Source: an uncultured Prevotella sp.
Lineage (GTDB): Bacteria; Bacteroidota; Bacteroidia; Bacteroidales; Bacteroidaceae
Direction of reading: 5' to 3'
Length of the DNA: 64,000 nucleotides
Assembly (NCBI GenBank): GCA_900554695.1
Contig: USHV01000004.1
Span: 1-64,000, forward strand
The position numbers were made by a program, and so were the translations under genes. Position 1 is the first letter of the stretch. Each line of letters starts with the position of its first letter. Positions 17,301-26,545 of this stretch are shown piece after piece. The notes beneath the pieces are model-generated. The model saw only the letters and a list, made by a program, of their open reading frames with translations, was not told the origin of the DNA and ran no database searches.

Positions 17301-18114
17301 GAACTACATACGTAAGTATAAACTCCTTGACGCAGAGCTCAAGCGTAGAAAGTTCGCCATAACAATCGGCGACGAGCTGCCTTCAGGCATTCTGCAGATG
17401 GCAAAAGTTTATATTGCGAAGAAACGTAAGATCAGTGTCGGTGACAAACTTGCCGGACGTCACGGTAACAAGGGTATCGTATCGCGTATCGTACGCATGG
17501 AGGATATGCCGTTCCTTGAGGATGGCCGTCCTGTAGATATCGTATTGAACCCTCTGGGTGTGCCTTCACGTATGAACCTCGGACAGATATTCGAGGCCAT
17601 TCTCGGTGCCGCAGGTAAGAAACTCGGTGTTAAGTTCGCTACACCTATTTTCGATGGCGCTAAACTTGATGACCTTTCAGAATGGACAGACAAGGCAGGA
17701 CTGCCGCACTTGTGCTCTACACACCTCTATGATGGTGAGACAGGCGAGCGCTTCGACCAGCCGGCAACCGTAGGTATAACCTACTTCTTGAAACTCGGTC
17801 ACATGGTTGAGGACAAGATGCACGCACGTTCCATCGGTCCGTACTCACTCATCACACAGCAGCCTCTTGGAGGTAAGGCTCAGTTCGGAGGTCAGCGTTT
17901 CGGAGAGATGGAGGTTTGGGCACTCGAGGCATTCGGTGCCAGCCATGTACTTCAGGAGATTCTGACAATCAAGTCTGATGATACTGTCGGCCGTTCAAAG
18001 GCATACGAGGCAATTGTCAAAGGCGACCCGATGCCTACGCCGGGAATACCTGAGTCGCTCAATGTGCTTCTGCACGAGCTTCGCGGCCTTGGTTTAAGTA
18101 TCAAACTAGATTAA
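14302..18114 (+). CDS. rpoB: RNA polymerase beta subunit
   Basis: This 1270-residue subunit forms the catalytic core with beta prime. The rifampicin-binding cluster is visible at about residues 475-500 (QFMDQTNPLAEVTHKRRLSA), with wild-type-looking Asp, His and Ser positions. Later conserved blocks include GYNYEDAIVLSER, GRHGNKGIVSRI and the C-terminal GGKAQFGGQRFGEMEVWALE. Length is typical for Bacteroidetes. rpoC follows after 28 nt. Confidence 0.98.
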   Translation: MASKIVDNRVNFASIHNPMPYPDFLDVQLKSFKDFLQMDTPPEERKNDGLYKVFSENFPITDTRNNFVLEFLDYYIDPPRYTIEECLERGLTYSVPLKAKMKLYCTDPDHEDFGTFIQDVFLGTIPYMTSKGTFIINGAERVVVSQLHRSPGVFFGQGVHANGTVLYSARIIPFKGSWIEFATDINNVMYAYIDRKKKLPVTTLLRAIGYEQDKDILQIFDLAEEVKVNKKNMKAAIGRKLAARVLKSWNEDFVDEDTGEVVSIERNEVIMERETELTEDNIAEIIDSGAQSVLLHKDAEAANKYSIIFNTLAKDPSNSEKEAVLYIYRQLRNADPADDASAREVFQNLFFSDKRYDLGEVGRYRINKKLGLNTDSDVRVLTKDDIIEIIKYLIQLINSNANVDDIDHLSNRRVRTVGEQLSNQFSIGLARMSRTIRERMNVRDNEVFQPTDLINAKTISSVINSFFGTNPLSQFMDQTNPLAEVTHKRRLSALGPGGLSRERAGFEVRDVHYTHYGRLCPIESPEGPNIGLISSLCVYATINELGFIETPYRKVVDGKVDLNNDDVVYLTAEEEQDHIIGQGNAPLREDGSFIRDYVKCRQDADFPVVAPDQVDLMDVSPQQIASVSAGLIPFLEHDDGHRALMGCNMMRQAVPLLHNDAPIVGTGLEKQVCEDSRTMITAEGDGVIEYVDATTIRILYDRTEEEEFVSFEPASKEYRIPKFRRTNQNMTIDLRPICNKGQRVKAGDILTEGYATENGELALGRNLLVAYMPWKGYNYEDAIVLSERMVRDDVLTSVHVDEYSLDVRETKRGMEEFTSDIPNVSEEATKDLDDNGVIRIGARVEPGDILIGKISPKGESDPSPEEKLLRAIFGDKAGDVKDSSLKANPSLSGVVIDKKMFSRAIKTRESKKQDKVLLAKIDEEYEAKNNDLKDILVEKLLTLTEDKVSQGVKDYSGAEIITKGSKFTAPVLKNLEYDGIQSNGWTDDAHTNELIQKLIMNYIRKYKLLDAELKRRKFAITIGDELPSGILQMAKVYIAKKRKISVGDKLAGRHGNKGIVSRIVRMEDMPFLEDGRPVDIVLNPLGVPSRMNLGQIFEAILGAAGKKLGVKFATPIFDGAKLDDLSEWTDKAGLPHLCSTHLYDGETGERFDQPATVGITYFLKLGHMVEDKMHARSIGPYSLITQQPLGGKAQFGGQRFGEMEVWALEAFGASHVLQEILTIKSDDTVGRSKAYEAIVKGDPMPTPGIPESLNVLLHELRGLGLSIKLD

Positions 18115-18142
18115 TCCCGTACACCCTAAATTATAAAACAAT

Positions 18143-21100
18143 ATGGCTTTCAAGAAAGATACAAAAATAAAGAATAATTTCACGAAGATTACCGTAGCTC
18201 TTGCTTCGCCTGAAGAGATTCTGGAGAACTCGTATGGCGAGGTGACCAAACCGGAAACAATCAATTATCGAACATACAAGCCAGAGCGTGACGGACTCTT
18301 CTGCGAGCGCATTTTTGGTCCGACACGTGACTATGAGTGTGCGTGCGGAAAGTACAAGCGCATACGTTATAAAGGCATTGTCTGCGACCGATGCGGTGTT
18401 GAGGTGACAGAGAAGAAGGTACGTCGTGAGCGCAGCGGACACATCGAGCTGGTGGTTCCTGTAGCACATATATGGTATTTCCGTTCTTTGCCTAACAAGA
18501 TAGGTTATCTGCTCGGTATGCCTACCAAGCGTCTCGACTCTGTGATCTATTATGAGAAGTATGTTGTCATACAGCCGGGAGCTCTCGAGGGCAGAACAGA
18601 CTCAGAGGGCGTTGAGATAAACGGTTCTCACAAGATGGATTTCCTGTCAGAGGAAGAGTACATCGACATCATTGAGAACAAGCTCGATCCGAAGAACGAG
18701 TATCTCGACGATTCTGATCCCAACAAGTTCATTGCCAAGATGGGTGCCGAAGCCATTTATGACCTTCTGGCAAATATTGACCTCGACGTACTTTCCTACG
18801 AACTGCGCGACCGTGCCAACAACGACTCTTCTCAGCAGCGTAAGACCGAGGCGCTCAAGCGTCTGCAGGTTGTCGAGGCATTCCGTTCGAGCCGTGGCGT
18901 GAACCGTCCTGAGTGGATGATCATGAAGATTATCCCTGTCATTCCGCCAGAGCTTCGTCCGCTTGTTCCGCTCGATGGTGGACGTTTTGCAACATCCGAC
19001 CTCAACGACCTCTATCGTCGTGTCATCATACGTAACAACCGTCTGAAACGACTCGTTGAGATCAAGGCTCCTGAGGTCATCCTCCGAAACGAGAAACGTA
19101 TGCTTCAGGAAGCTGTCGATAGTCTCTTCGACAACTCACGCAAGAGTTCAGCCGTTAAGAGCGACAGCAACCGTCCGCTGAAGTCTCTGTCTGATTCACT
19201 TAAAGGTAAGCAGGGACGTTTCCGTCAGAACCTTCTCGGTAAGCGTGTCGATTATTCAGCACGTTCGGTTATCGTCGTAGGTCCTGAGCTGAAGATGGGC
19301 GAATGTGGTCTGCCGAAACTCATGGCAGCCGAGCTTTACAAGCCGTTCATCATCCGTAAGCTTATCGAGCGTGGTATCGTGAAGACAGTTAAGAGCGCCA
19401 AGAAGATTGTGGATCGTCGCGAACCGGTCATCTGGGATATCCTTGAGAACGTGATGAAGGGACATCCGGTACTTCTCAACCGTGCGCCAACACTTCACCG
19501 TCTCGGTATTCAGGCGTTCCAGCCGAAACTTATCGAGGGTAAGGCCATCCAGCTTCACCCGCTTGCATGTACAGCGTTCAACGCCGACTTCGATGGTGAC
19601 CAGATGGCTGTTCACCTCCCGTTGAGCAACGAGGCTATCCTCGAGGCACAGATTCTGATGCTCCAGAGCCACAACATCCTTAACCCTGCCAATGGTGCTC
19701 CTATCACGGTGCCGTCACAGGATATGGTTCTCGGACTCTACTATATTACTAAGATTCGTCCGGGTGCAAAGGGCGAGGGACTTATATTCTATGGTCCGGA
19801 AGAGGCACTCATCGCACACAACGAAGGCAAGTGCGACCTGCACGCTCCTGTAAAGGTTGTTGTTGACGATGTCGTTGACGGCGTGAAGACAAGACACATG
19901 GTCGATACTTCTGTAGGACGTGTGATTGTCAACCAGATTATTCCGGACGAGGTAGGTTACTTCAACGACATCATATCAAAGAAGACACTGCGTGGTATCA
20001 TCGCCGATGTAATCAAGACCGTTGGTATGGCCCGTGCATGCGAGTTCCTCGACGGTATCAAGAACCTCGGTTATCGTATGTCATACGTTGCCGGTCTGTC
20101 GTTCAACCTCGACGATATCATCATCCCGAAGGAGAAGGAAGCTATCGTTGCTAAAGGTAATGAGGAAGTTCGTCAGATCACTGAGAACTACAACATGGGA
20201 TTCATCACCGACAACGAGCGTTACAATCAGGTCATCGATACATGGACTCACGTGAACAACGACCTTGCCAACGTCCTCATGAAGGAAATGACTGAGGCCG
20301 ACCAGGGATTCAACGCTGTGTTCATGATGCTCGACTCTGGAGCCCGTGGTTCTAAGGATCAGATCAAGCAGCTGTCAGGTATGCGTGGACTTATGGCCAA
20401 ACCTCAGAAAGCCGGAGCAGAGGGCGCGCAGATTATTGAGAACCCTATTCTTTCAAACTTCAAGGAGGGTATGTCAGTGCTCGAGTACTTCATCGCATCT
20501 CACGGTGCCCGTAAGGGTCTTGCCGATACCGCTATGAAGACAGCCGATGCCGGATACCTTACACGTCGTCTTGTCGATGTCTCTCACGATGTCATCATCA
20601 CCGAGGAAGACTGCGGTACACTGCGCGGACTTGTCTGCACAGCCCTCAAGAACGGCGACGAAGTCATCTCTACTCTTTATGAGCGTATCCTCGGCCGTGT
20701 ATCGGTTCACGATATAATCCATCCTACAACAGGCGAACTCATTGTCGCAGCCGGTGAGGAAATCACCGAACCTATCGCAAAGGCAATAGAGGATTCTCCT
20801 ATCGAGAGCGTCGAGATTCGTTCGGTGCTCACTTGCGAGAGCAAGCACGGTGTCTGCATGAAGTGTTACGGACGTAACCTTGCCACAAGCCGTATGGTAC
20901 AGCTCGGCGAGGCTGTCGGTGTGATTGCCGCACAGGCCATCGGTGAGCCGGGTACACAGCTTACTCTTCGTACGTTCCACGCCGGTGGTGTGGCTGCCAA
21001 CGCAGCTGCCAACGCCTCGATCGTTGCGAAGAACGATTCACGCATCGAGTTCGATGAGCTCCGTGTCGTTCCGTTCGTTGAGAACGATGGCGAGAAAGAC

Positions 21101-22474
21101 ATCAACTGCGACATGGTTGTAAGCCGTCTGTCAGAGGTTCGTTTCATCGATCCGCACACAGACATCGTTCTTTCAACCCTCAACGTTCCTTACGGTTCGT
21201 CACTCTATTATAAGAATGGTGACGTGGTTAAGAAGGGTGACCTCATTGCCAAATGGGACCCGTTCAATGCAGTCATCGTTACCGAGTATGCCGGTACGCT
21301 GAAATTCAACGACGTGATAGAAGGTATCACATATCGTGCTGAGACCGATGAGGCAACCGGACTTACCGAAAAGATCATCACCGACTCCAAGGATAAGTCG
21401 AAAGTTCCTACCTGCGATATCATAGGACCGGACGGAGAGGTTGTCGGAACATACAACTTCCCTGTGGGTGGTCACGTTGTTGTCGAGGACGGACAGACCG
21501 TTAAGACCGGTGCCACACTTGTCAAGATTCCGCGTGCCGTAGGTAAGGCGGGAGATATCACCGGAGGTCTTCCTCGAGTAACCGAGCTCTTCGAGGCCCG
21601 CAACCCGAGCAACCCTGCCGTCGTATCAGAAATCGATGGTGAGGTTACAATGGGTAAGGTTAAACGTGGTAACCGTGAGATTATCGTCACCAGTAAGACC
21701 GGCGACCAGAAGAAGTATCTCGTCAGCCTGTCGAAGCAGATCCTTGTTCAGGAGCACGACGCTGTACGTGCCGGAACTCCGCTTTCTGACGGTATCATCA
21801 CTCCGGGCGACATCCTCGCCATCAAGGGTCCGACCGCCGTTCAGGAATATATTGTCAACGAGGTTCAGGACGTATACCGTCTGCAGGGTGTGAAGATCAA
21901 CGACAAGCACTTCGAGATCATCGTACGCCAGATGATGCGCAAGGTACAGATCGACGAACCGGGCGATACAACATTCCTCGAGCAGGAAATGGTGGACAAG
22001 CTCGACTTCGCAGAGGAAAACGACCGCATCTGGGGCAAGAAGTACGTAACCGACGCCGGCGACTCAGAAACTCTGAAGGTAGGCCAGATAATCTCTGCCC
22101 GCAAGCTGCGCGACGAGAATTCCAGCCTGAAGCGCCGCGACCTTCGTCTTGTTCAGGTGCGCGATACTATCCCCGCAACCTCTACACAGATTCTGCAGGG
22201 TATCACACGTGCAGCATTGCAGACCAAGAGCTTCATCTCGGCTGCATCGTTCCAGGAGACAACCAAGGTGCTCAACGAAGCTGCAATACGTGGTAAGGTA
22301 GACCGTCTGGAAGGTATGAAGGAGAACGTGATCACTGGTCACCTCATCCCGGCCGGTACAGGACTCCGCCAGTGGGAGAAACTCATCGTTGGCTCGAAGG
22401 AAGAGTACGACCGCATCCAGGCAAACCGCAAGACTGTGCTCGACTTTGCCGGTGAGAACGGTTCGGCTGAATGA
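18143..22474 (+). CDS. rpoC: RNA polymerase beta prime subunit
   Basis: This 1443-residue subunit carries the catalytic magnesium site NADFDGD (about residues 480-486). The N-terminal zinc ribbon is visible as CACGKYKRIRYKGIVCDRCG. The bridge helix and trigger loop regions are intact (GARKGLADTAMKTADAGYLT). The second zinc site uses CGTLRG and CESKHGVCMKCYG. Length is normal, with no split or intein. A terminator follows within 50 nt. Confidence 0.98.
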   Translation: MAFKKDTKIKNNFTKITVALASPEEILENSYGEVTKPETINYRTYKPERDGLFCERIFGPTRDYECACGKYKRIRYKGIVCDRCGVEVTEKKVRRERSGHIELVVPVAHIWYFRSLPNKIGYLLGMPTKRLDSVIYYEKYVVIQPGALEGRTDSEGVEINGSHKMDFLSEEEYIDIIENKLDPKNEYLDDSDPNKFIAKMGAEAIYDLLANIDLDVLSYELRDRANNDSSQQRKTEALKRLQVVEAFRSSRGVNRPEWMIMKIIPVIPPELRPLVPLDGGRFATSDLNDLYRRVIIRNNRLKRLVEIKAPEVILRNEKRMLQEAVDSLFDNSRKSSAVKSDSNRPLKSLSDSLKGKQGRFRQNLLGKRVDYSARSVIVVGPELKMGECGLPKLMAAELYKPFIIRKLIERGIVKTVKSAKKIVDRREPVIWDILENVMKGHPVLLNRAPTLHRLGIQAFQPKLIEGKAIQLHPLACTAFNADFDGDQMAVHLPLSNEAILEAQILMLQSHNILNPANGAPITVPSQDMVLGLYYITKIRPGAKGEGLIFYGPEEALIAHNEGKCDLHAPVKVVVDDVVDGVKTRHMVDTSVGRVIVNQIIPDEVGYFNDIISKKTLRGIIADVIKTVGMARACEFLDGIKNLGYRMSYVAGLSFNLDDIIIPKEKEAIVAKGNEEVRQITENYNMGFITDNERYNQVIDTWTHVNNDLANVLMKEMTEADQGFNAVFMMLDSGARGSKDQIKQLSGMRGLMAKPQKAGAEGAQIIENPILSNFKEGMSVLEYFIASHGARKGLADTAMKTADAGYLTRRLVDVSHDVIITEEDCGTLRGLVCTALKNGDEVISTLYERILGRVSVHDIIHPTTGELIVAAGEEITEPIAKAIEDSPIESVEIRSVLTCESKHGVCMKCYGRNLATSRMVQLGEAVGVIAAQAIGEPGTQLTLRTFHAGGVAANAAANASIVAKNDSRIEFDELRVVPFVENDGEKDINCDMVVSRLSEVRFIDPHTDIVLSTLNVPYGSSLYYKNGDVVKKGDLIAKWDPFNAVIVTEYAGTLKFNDVIEGITYRAETDEATGLTEKIITDSKDKSKVPTCDIIGPDGEVVGTYNFPVGGHVVVEDGQTVKTGATLVKIPRAVGKAGDITGGLPRVTELFEARNPSNPAVVSEIDGEVTMGKVKRGNREIIVTSKTGDQKKYLVSLSKQILVQEHDAVRAGTPLSDGIITPGDILAIKGPTAVQEYIVNEVQDVYRLQGVKINDKHFEIIVRQMMRKVQIDEPGDTTFLEQEMVDKLDFAEENDRIWGKKYVTDAGDSETLKVGQIISARKLRDENSSLKRRDLRLVQVRDTIPATSTQILQGITRAALQTKSFISAASFQETTKVLNEAAIRGKVDRLEGMKENVITGHLIPAGTGLRQWEKLIVGSKEEYDRIQANRKTVLDFAGENGSAE

Positions 22475-22522
22475 TATTGAATGTACTGATGCCTGATTGT
22501 TGGCATTGGAAATGATAATTAC

Positions 22523-22564
22523 AAACGAAGACATGTGCGCAGGTGCATGTCTCCGTTTCTTTTA
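22523..22564 (+). terminator. intrinsic terminator of the rpoBC operon
   Basis: The stem AAACGAAGACATG (22523-22535) pairs with CATGTCTCCGTTT (22546-22558) with one mismatch and is followed by CTTTT. It ends the operon that starts at the tRNA cluster. The rest of the 343-nt gap up to 22817 holds only a promoter. Confidence 0.75.
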
Positions 22565-22648
22565 CACCATAATTCTTATATTCACCGTATGCGAATTGTG
22601 TTTCATTGGCACATCATTTGCGTTTTTTGTTTTTTTATGACAATAAAA

Positions 22649-22679
22649 ATTGTCCGGTGAATTAATATTCATATTTTTG
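22649..22679 (+). promoter_or_regulatory. promoter of the lipoprotein gene
   Basis: TATTTTTG at 22672-22679 fits the -7 consensus, with ATTG about 19 nt upstream as a near-match to TTTG. The leader is long, about 130 nt. Confidence 0.5.
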
Positions 22680-22817
22680 GAGGCATTCCGGCATGCATGT
22701 GTCAGTTGTGACTGCGACTTCCGCTATCGGTCTCTCATGCGTACAGCGGTCTCGTGCGGCATGCATCAGTAGTTATGTTTCAAATCAGATTATTCCTATT
22801 TTCAACAGCTAAGAATT

Positions 22818-24002
22818 ATGAAAAAATTGTATTTCTTATTGTCATTCGGGTTGTGTGCATGTGCCTCAGACGATGCATCACGCCTTGTCGGCCAATGGAA
22901 CGAGATGACAGACGGAGCAGCTTCTCTTGTAGCAGGTATGGAATTGAAGGAAAACGGTGAGTTCGTACCAGTGGGAACGCATCTGTCAGCATACAACAGA
23001 TGGAAAGCTGGTGACGGAATTCTGATATTGAGCGGTGCTGAGAGCGGAACCGCACATGACGGTCTTGTGGCAGATACGTTCGACATAGTAAGCCTGCAGG
23101 GCGACACTCTTGTACTGAAACCTTTCAGAGACGGACACACCATGCGCTTTGTACGTGGCGACATGAAGACAGCAGGCACCGTAGGCCCGGACAGCCTGAA
23201 GGCGTCGCGTCCGCCTTATGAGGGATTTGTATGGAAGGAAGTGAGTGGGGCAGGACTCCGTATGCTCGCACAACAGAACGAACATATGCGAGTCATGGCC
23301 GATCCGTCGCTGCCGGGCATGGTGCTTGTGAGAGACAACGATGTGCGTCCTCACAGACTGATACAGATATTCAATACAGGCAACCGTGGCACAAAAGGAC
23401 TGCTCGATACTCTCCGTGCCTCCAAAGGATGGATAGAAAGCCAGACCTGCCGTTTCAAGGAGACGGACTCAGGCAGGAAGGGTGTGCACAGATATATACT
23501 TGTGCCGGACGGAGAGTATGCCAAGAAAATAGACGCCATCTCCGGTCATGAGCCTGTGCCCGTCACATGCAGCGGATGGGGAGTGGGCAACAGCGGTATG
23601 CGCTATTTCGAGATATACGACAGCAACCCGTCGAAGGCGGTCTTTGTGGAAATAGGACAGGACGCACCTATCTTTGATGAGACTACTATCGAACTCACCG
23701 ACACAAAGGCCGGAGGCATCTCAAAGGACATACTTTATACACTTGAGGGCGAACTACGTGTGGCACACGAGGTGCGTTCGTTCGTACCGGCGGGCAGTGA
23801 CAAGGAATACTGGTTTGTAGACAAGACCGGTGTCTTGCTTGATATGTATGACAGAGTGACGGGCGGACAGAAGAACGGACGCTCTGTGAAGGCTGTGCTC
23901 AAGGTGGAGTATAACGGCAAGTGGAACGATGGCTTCGCCGAACAATATGACGGTGTTTATCTTGTGCGCGAGGTGATAAGTGTCGGTACAGACGAACGGT
24001 AG
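22818..24002 (+). CDS. predicted lipoprotein, lipocalin-like N-terminal region
   Basis: This 394-residue protein starts with a short signal peptide ending in a lipobox-like LCAC at about residues 12-16, so it is probably membrane-anchored and periplasmic or surface-exposed. The first mature part (RLVGQWNE ... ELKENGEFVPVGT) resembles the lipocalin-like domains common in Bacteroidales lipoproteins. The rest has no motif I recognise. It stands alone between the rpoBC terminator and a long gap, with its own promoter. The function is unknown. Confidence 0.6.
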   Translation: MKKLYFLLSFGLCACASDDASRLVGQWNEMTDGAASLVAGMELKENGEFVPVGTHLSAYNRWKAGDGILILSGAESGTAHDGLVADTFDIVSLQGDTLVLKPFRDGHTMRFVRGDMKTAGTVGPDSLKASRPPYEGFVWKEVSGAGLRMLAQQNEHMRVMADPSLPGMVLVRDNDVRPHRLIQIFNTGNRGTKGLLDTLRASKGWIESQTCRFKETDSGRKGVHRYILVPDGEYAKKIDAISGHEPVPVTCSGWGVGNSGMRYFEIYDSNPSKAVFVEIGQDAPIFDETTIELTDTKAGGISKDILYTLEGELRVAHEVRSFVPAGSDKEYWFVDKTGVLLDMYDRVTGGQKNGRSVKAVLKVEYNGKWNDGFAEQYDGVYLVREVISVGTDER

Positions 24003-24089
24003 ATGTTTCCCGTCATCGCCTTCTTGACGGTTGGGTTAAGACATGTTTTATTGTCCGCATGTCGGGCAGACTGATATTGATTTATGAAG

Positions 24090-24166
24090 CGGCCTTTCCG
24101 GACTTGCAGAACGGGCTTTCTCGTTGTCTTGACAGAGTCTTTCTGCAAGCTCGGAAAGGCCGTTTT
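24090..24166 (+). terminator. long hairpin followed by a short T-run
   Basis: Arms 24090-24111 and 24141-24162 match over 20 of 22 positions, with a 29-nt loop, and are followed by TTTTG. It may terminate the lipoprotein gene, but the arm length is unusual for a simple terminator. Confidence 0.55.
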
Positions 24167-24437
24167 GTATGACCGGAAGTGTGCAGTGGAGATTTATTCT
24201 TGATTCTTCAATCAAAGAGACCGGTGCTTCAAGCCTATACAGGCATTATTCCACTCTGCCGGAATGAACACAATATGGGCTATTTACAGATTTTCAGCAT
24301 CCTGTGATTTTTTTGTCCGAGTTTTCTGTTCTACCCCAAAAAATAAATGAGAATTTGCGGACAGACTTTGCTTCGGAGGCAAATATGCGAGAAATAAGAA
24401 GTTTGTACAAAATACTGAACATCAACGGCTTATGTAC

Positions 24438-24606
24438 GGCGGTTGCTTTCCCGTCGTGCAAAAAGCACCGTTTGGGCACGCGATATGGCCCATATCAGGG
24501 GCTGAAATGCACCATGTCACACCCTGATATGGGCGTAATCGGACCCTGAAACAGGCAAAATCAGAACGCAAGATGAACCATTCCGGACCGCATTGCTGGG
24601 TATATG
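24438..24606. repeat. degenerate 22-bp-period array A with palindromic core
   Basis: Units start at 24482, 24504, 24526, 24548 and more weakly at 24460, 24570 and 24592, exactly 22 bp apart. The 15-bp core is quasi-palindromic: GATATGGCCCATATC (perfect), GAAATGCACCATGTC, GATATGGGCGTAATC, GAAACAGGCAAAATC, AAGATGAACCATTCC. A 7-bp spacer of the type aggggct/acaccct separates the cores. Period 22 is not a multiple of three, so this is not a coding repeat. Confidence 0.75.
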
Positions 24607-24860
24607 AAAAGACGGTACGGGACGAAAGAGTCTTAATTATATGCGATTTAACATTCCTTTACATTTCTTTCGTGATTTTATTTTGTCAAAATAAAGTCAA
24701 GAAAATCTATAAGTTCGTCGTCCGGGTTTTCTTTAAAAATGCCGACATTGAAGCCGATGGAAGGCACGAAAAGTCGGTGCAGTCATAGCGCTGATGATTT
24801 TTCGGTCGTGTCGGCATTAATTTATTATTACGTGAGGTAATTATTTTTCGACGCATATTT

Positions 24861-24892
24861 TTGGGAATGTTCTACGGATATGTTATCTTTGC
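24861..24892 (+). promoter_or_regulatory. promoter of the DUF3467 gene
   Basis: TTTG at 24861-24864 and TATCTTTG at 24885-24892 are 20 nt apart, a consensus match. The leader is about 85 nt. Confidence 0.8.
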
Positions 24893-24982
24893 AGTATATA
24901 TGTGATGCGCTGTGCACCCTGCAGCCTCGGCTGGCGGATACGGCGCTTTTTATTTTGTAATATCTAAAACTAAAAAATTATC

Positions 24983-25300
24983 ATGGACGAAAACAACAAT
25001 CAGAAACAGGGCTTTCCCATCGAGCTTAATCCGGAGACAGCCCTCGGCCAATATGCCAACCTTGCATTGATCAGTCATTCAAGTTCCGACTTCGTGCTCG
25101 ACTTCGCACGCATGCTTCCCGGTATGTCCAAACCTCAGGTGCGCAGTAGAGTGGTTCTTGCTCCGGAACACGCAAAGCGTCTGCTGCAGGCTTTGCAGGA
25201 AAATATATATAAATATGAGCAGACGTTCGGTAAAATACAGATACCGAACCAGCAGGGCCGCACCATCGCTCCGTTCAACGGTGGTACCGGTGAGGCATGA
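24983..25300 (+). CDS. DUF3467 family protein
   Basis: This 105-residue cytosolic protein has the family pattern: ALGQYANLALISHSSSDFVL near the start, then DFARMLPGMSKPQVRSRVVL and PEHAKRLLQALQENIYKYEQ. DUF3467 proteins are small and widespread in Bacteroidetes. Their function is not established. It is monocistronic with a strong promoter. Confidence 0.85.
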   Translation: MDENNNQKQGFPIELNPETALGQYANLALISHSSSDFVLDFARMLPGMSKPQVRSRVVLAPEHAKRLLQALQENIYKYEQTFGKIQIPNQQGRTIAPFNGGTGEA

Positions 25301-25392
25301 TCTGCATGCACGTGAATTGTTCTGAATATACGTCTGATGTTCGCTTAGACTTCTTGCCGTTGCAAGAGTGGCGGAGCACAGATATGTAGCAT

Positions 25393-25443
25393 AGTCTTCC
25401 TGTAGGCCTCACTTATGTTATGGAGTGGGCTTACAGGAAGATT
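25393..25443. other. strong 20-bp hairpin
   Basis: The left arm AGTCTTCCTGTAGGCCTCACT and the right arm AGTGGGCTTACAGGAAGATT are complementary over about 20 bp with one bulge and a 10-nt loop. No T-run follows on the plus strand, so a structured RNA or transposon-end remnant is as likely as a terminator. Confidence 0.5.
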
Positions 25444-25926
25444 GCTTATCCGATAGCCTTGCCTTGCCGTCATGCAGAAGGTTGTTTTGTGGCTGACACT
25501 GTTTAAGCCTGGTGCCGCTTTGTATGTATGTTTGCAGACGGTCGCGTTATCTGTGATTTGAAAGTTGTGGCAGTCTGTTGTTGCCGCTGACGGTCTATAA
25601 GCGACGCTCCCTGCAAAACGTGGATTCATGAAACTTTTGAGCAGTCGGTTTGTCTGCATTATTAAAGAATCAAGGAGGCAAAACGGACTGAAAATGATGC
25701 GGGAAAGTCGGATGCAGATGTGTTGTTGGTGGTGGTTCTGCATGTGTGTAAATGTCGTTAGTTGATGTCCGGAAGCGGCTCAGAACATACTGTGATTGTC
25801 ATTGATAGAGTAAATGTTGGACGATAATACTGGTAATTTAGTCTAACGTGTGTTATATAATGTTAATTCGTCTATTCTTTGTTTCTTTCTTTGAAGGTTT
25901 CATTAGGCAAATCAAATAAAAGTTCG

Positions 25927-25934
25927 TACCTTTG
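25927..25934 (+). promoter_or_regulatory. -7 element of the str/S10/spc/alpha operon
   Basis: TACCTTTG matches TAnnTTTG and lies 81 nt before rpsL. A good TTTG at the usual distance is lacking. Confidence 0.55.
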
Positions 25935-26015
25935 CAGCCCGAAAGGCTCATTGTAGCCCTTTTGTAACGGTTTGATAACAACAAAATAAATATATAAATT
26001 TTAAAAAGTAAAATT

Positions 26016-26396
26016 ATGCCTACAATTTCACAATTGGTAAGAAAAGGCAGAAAGGTGCTCGAAGACAAGAGCAAGTCGCCGGCTCTGGACGCATGTCCTC
26101 AGCGTCGTGGCGTTTGCGTTCGTGTCTATACGACAACTCCTAAGAAGCCTAATTCGGCAATGCGTAAGGTTGCCCGTGTACGTTTGACAAACCAGAAGGA
26201 AGTGAACTCCTACATCCCGGGTGAAGGACACAACCTGCAGGAGCACAGCATCGTGCTTGTTCGTGGTGGTCGTGTTAAGGACCTCCCTGGTGTACGTTAT
26301 CACATCGTTCGTGGTACTCTTGATACCGCAGGTGTTGCAAACCGCACACAGCGCCGTTCTAAGTATGGTGCAAAACGTCCGAAGGCAAAGAAATAA
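26016..26396 (+). CDS. rpsL: 30S ribosomal protein S12
   Basis: This 126-residue protein sits at the decoding centre. The conserved loops TTPKKPNSAMRKVARVRLTN and RGGRVKDLPGVRYH are intact, and the lysines associated with streptomycin sensitivity are wild type. It is the first gene of the long ribosomal run. Confidence 0.98.
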   Translation: MPTISQLVRKGRKVLEDKSKSPALDACPQRRGVCVRVYTTTPKKPNSAMRKVARVRLTNQKEVNSYIPGEGHNLQEHSIVLVRGGRVKDLPGVRYHIVRGTLDTAGVANRTQRRSKYGAKRPKAKK

Positions 26397-26545
26397 TAAC
26401 AATAGGTTGTTAATCGGACTATAAAAAATTTTAGTAAACGTTTTGCTGGAGAATTGTTAAAGAAACAGGTTGAGTAAATGTCCGGGTGCGGACGTTGAAG
26501 AACACTAATAAACAGCCCCAAGCAGAATTAAATTTTCAAAACAAA

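Larger units (their letters stand above)
24003..24982. other. 980-bp non-coding gap
   Basis: Short open frames here lack coding character. The gap holds a long hairpin (24090-24162), a 22-bp-period array (about 24438-24606) and the promoter of the DUF3467 gene. I see no known RNA family. Confidence 0.6.
25301..26015. other. 715-bp non-coding gap upstream of rpsL
   Basis: No convincing gene is seen. It contains a strong hairpin at 25393-25443 and the rpsL promoter. A minus-strand open frame (25345-25743) spans the hairpin but has no RBS or domain. Confidence 0.55.

Noticed and set aside
24438..24606. 22-bp array as a CRISPR
   Set aside because: Repeats are degenerate, spacers are 7 bp and no cas gene is present in the window.
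25345..25743. 132-residue open frame on the minus strand
   Set aside because: It runs through a strong hairpin and shows no signal, domain or start context; kept as non-coding.
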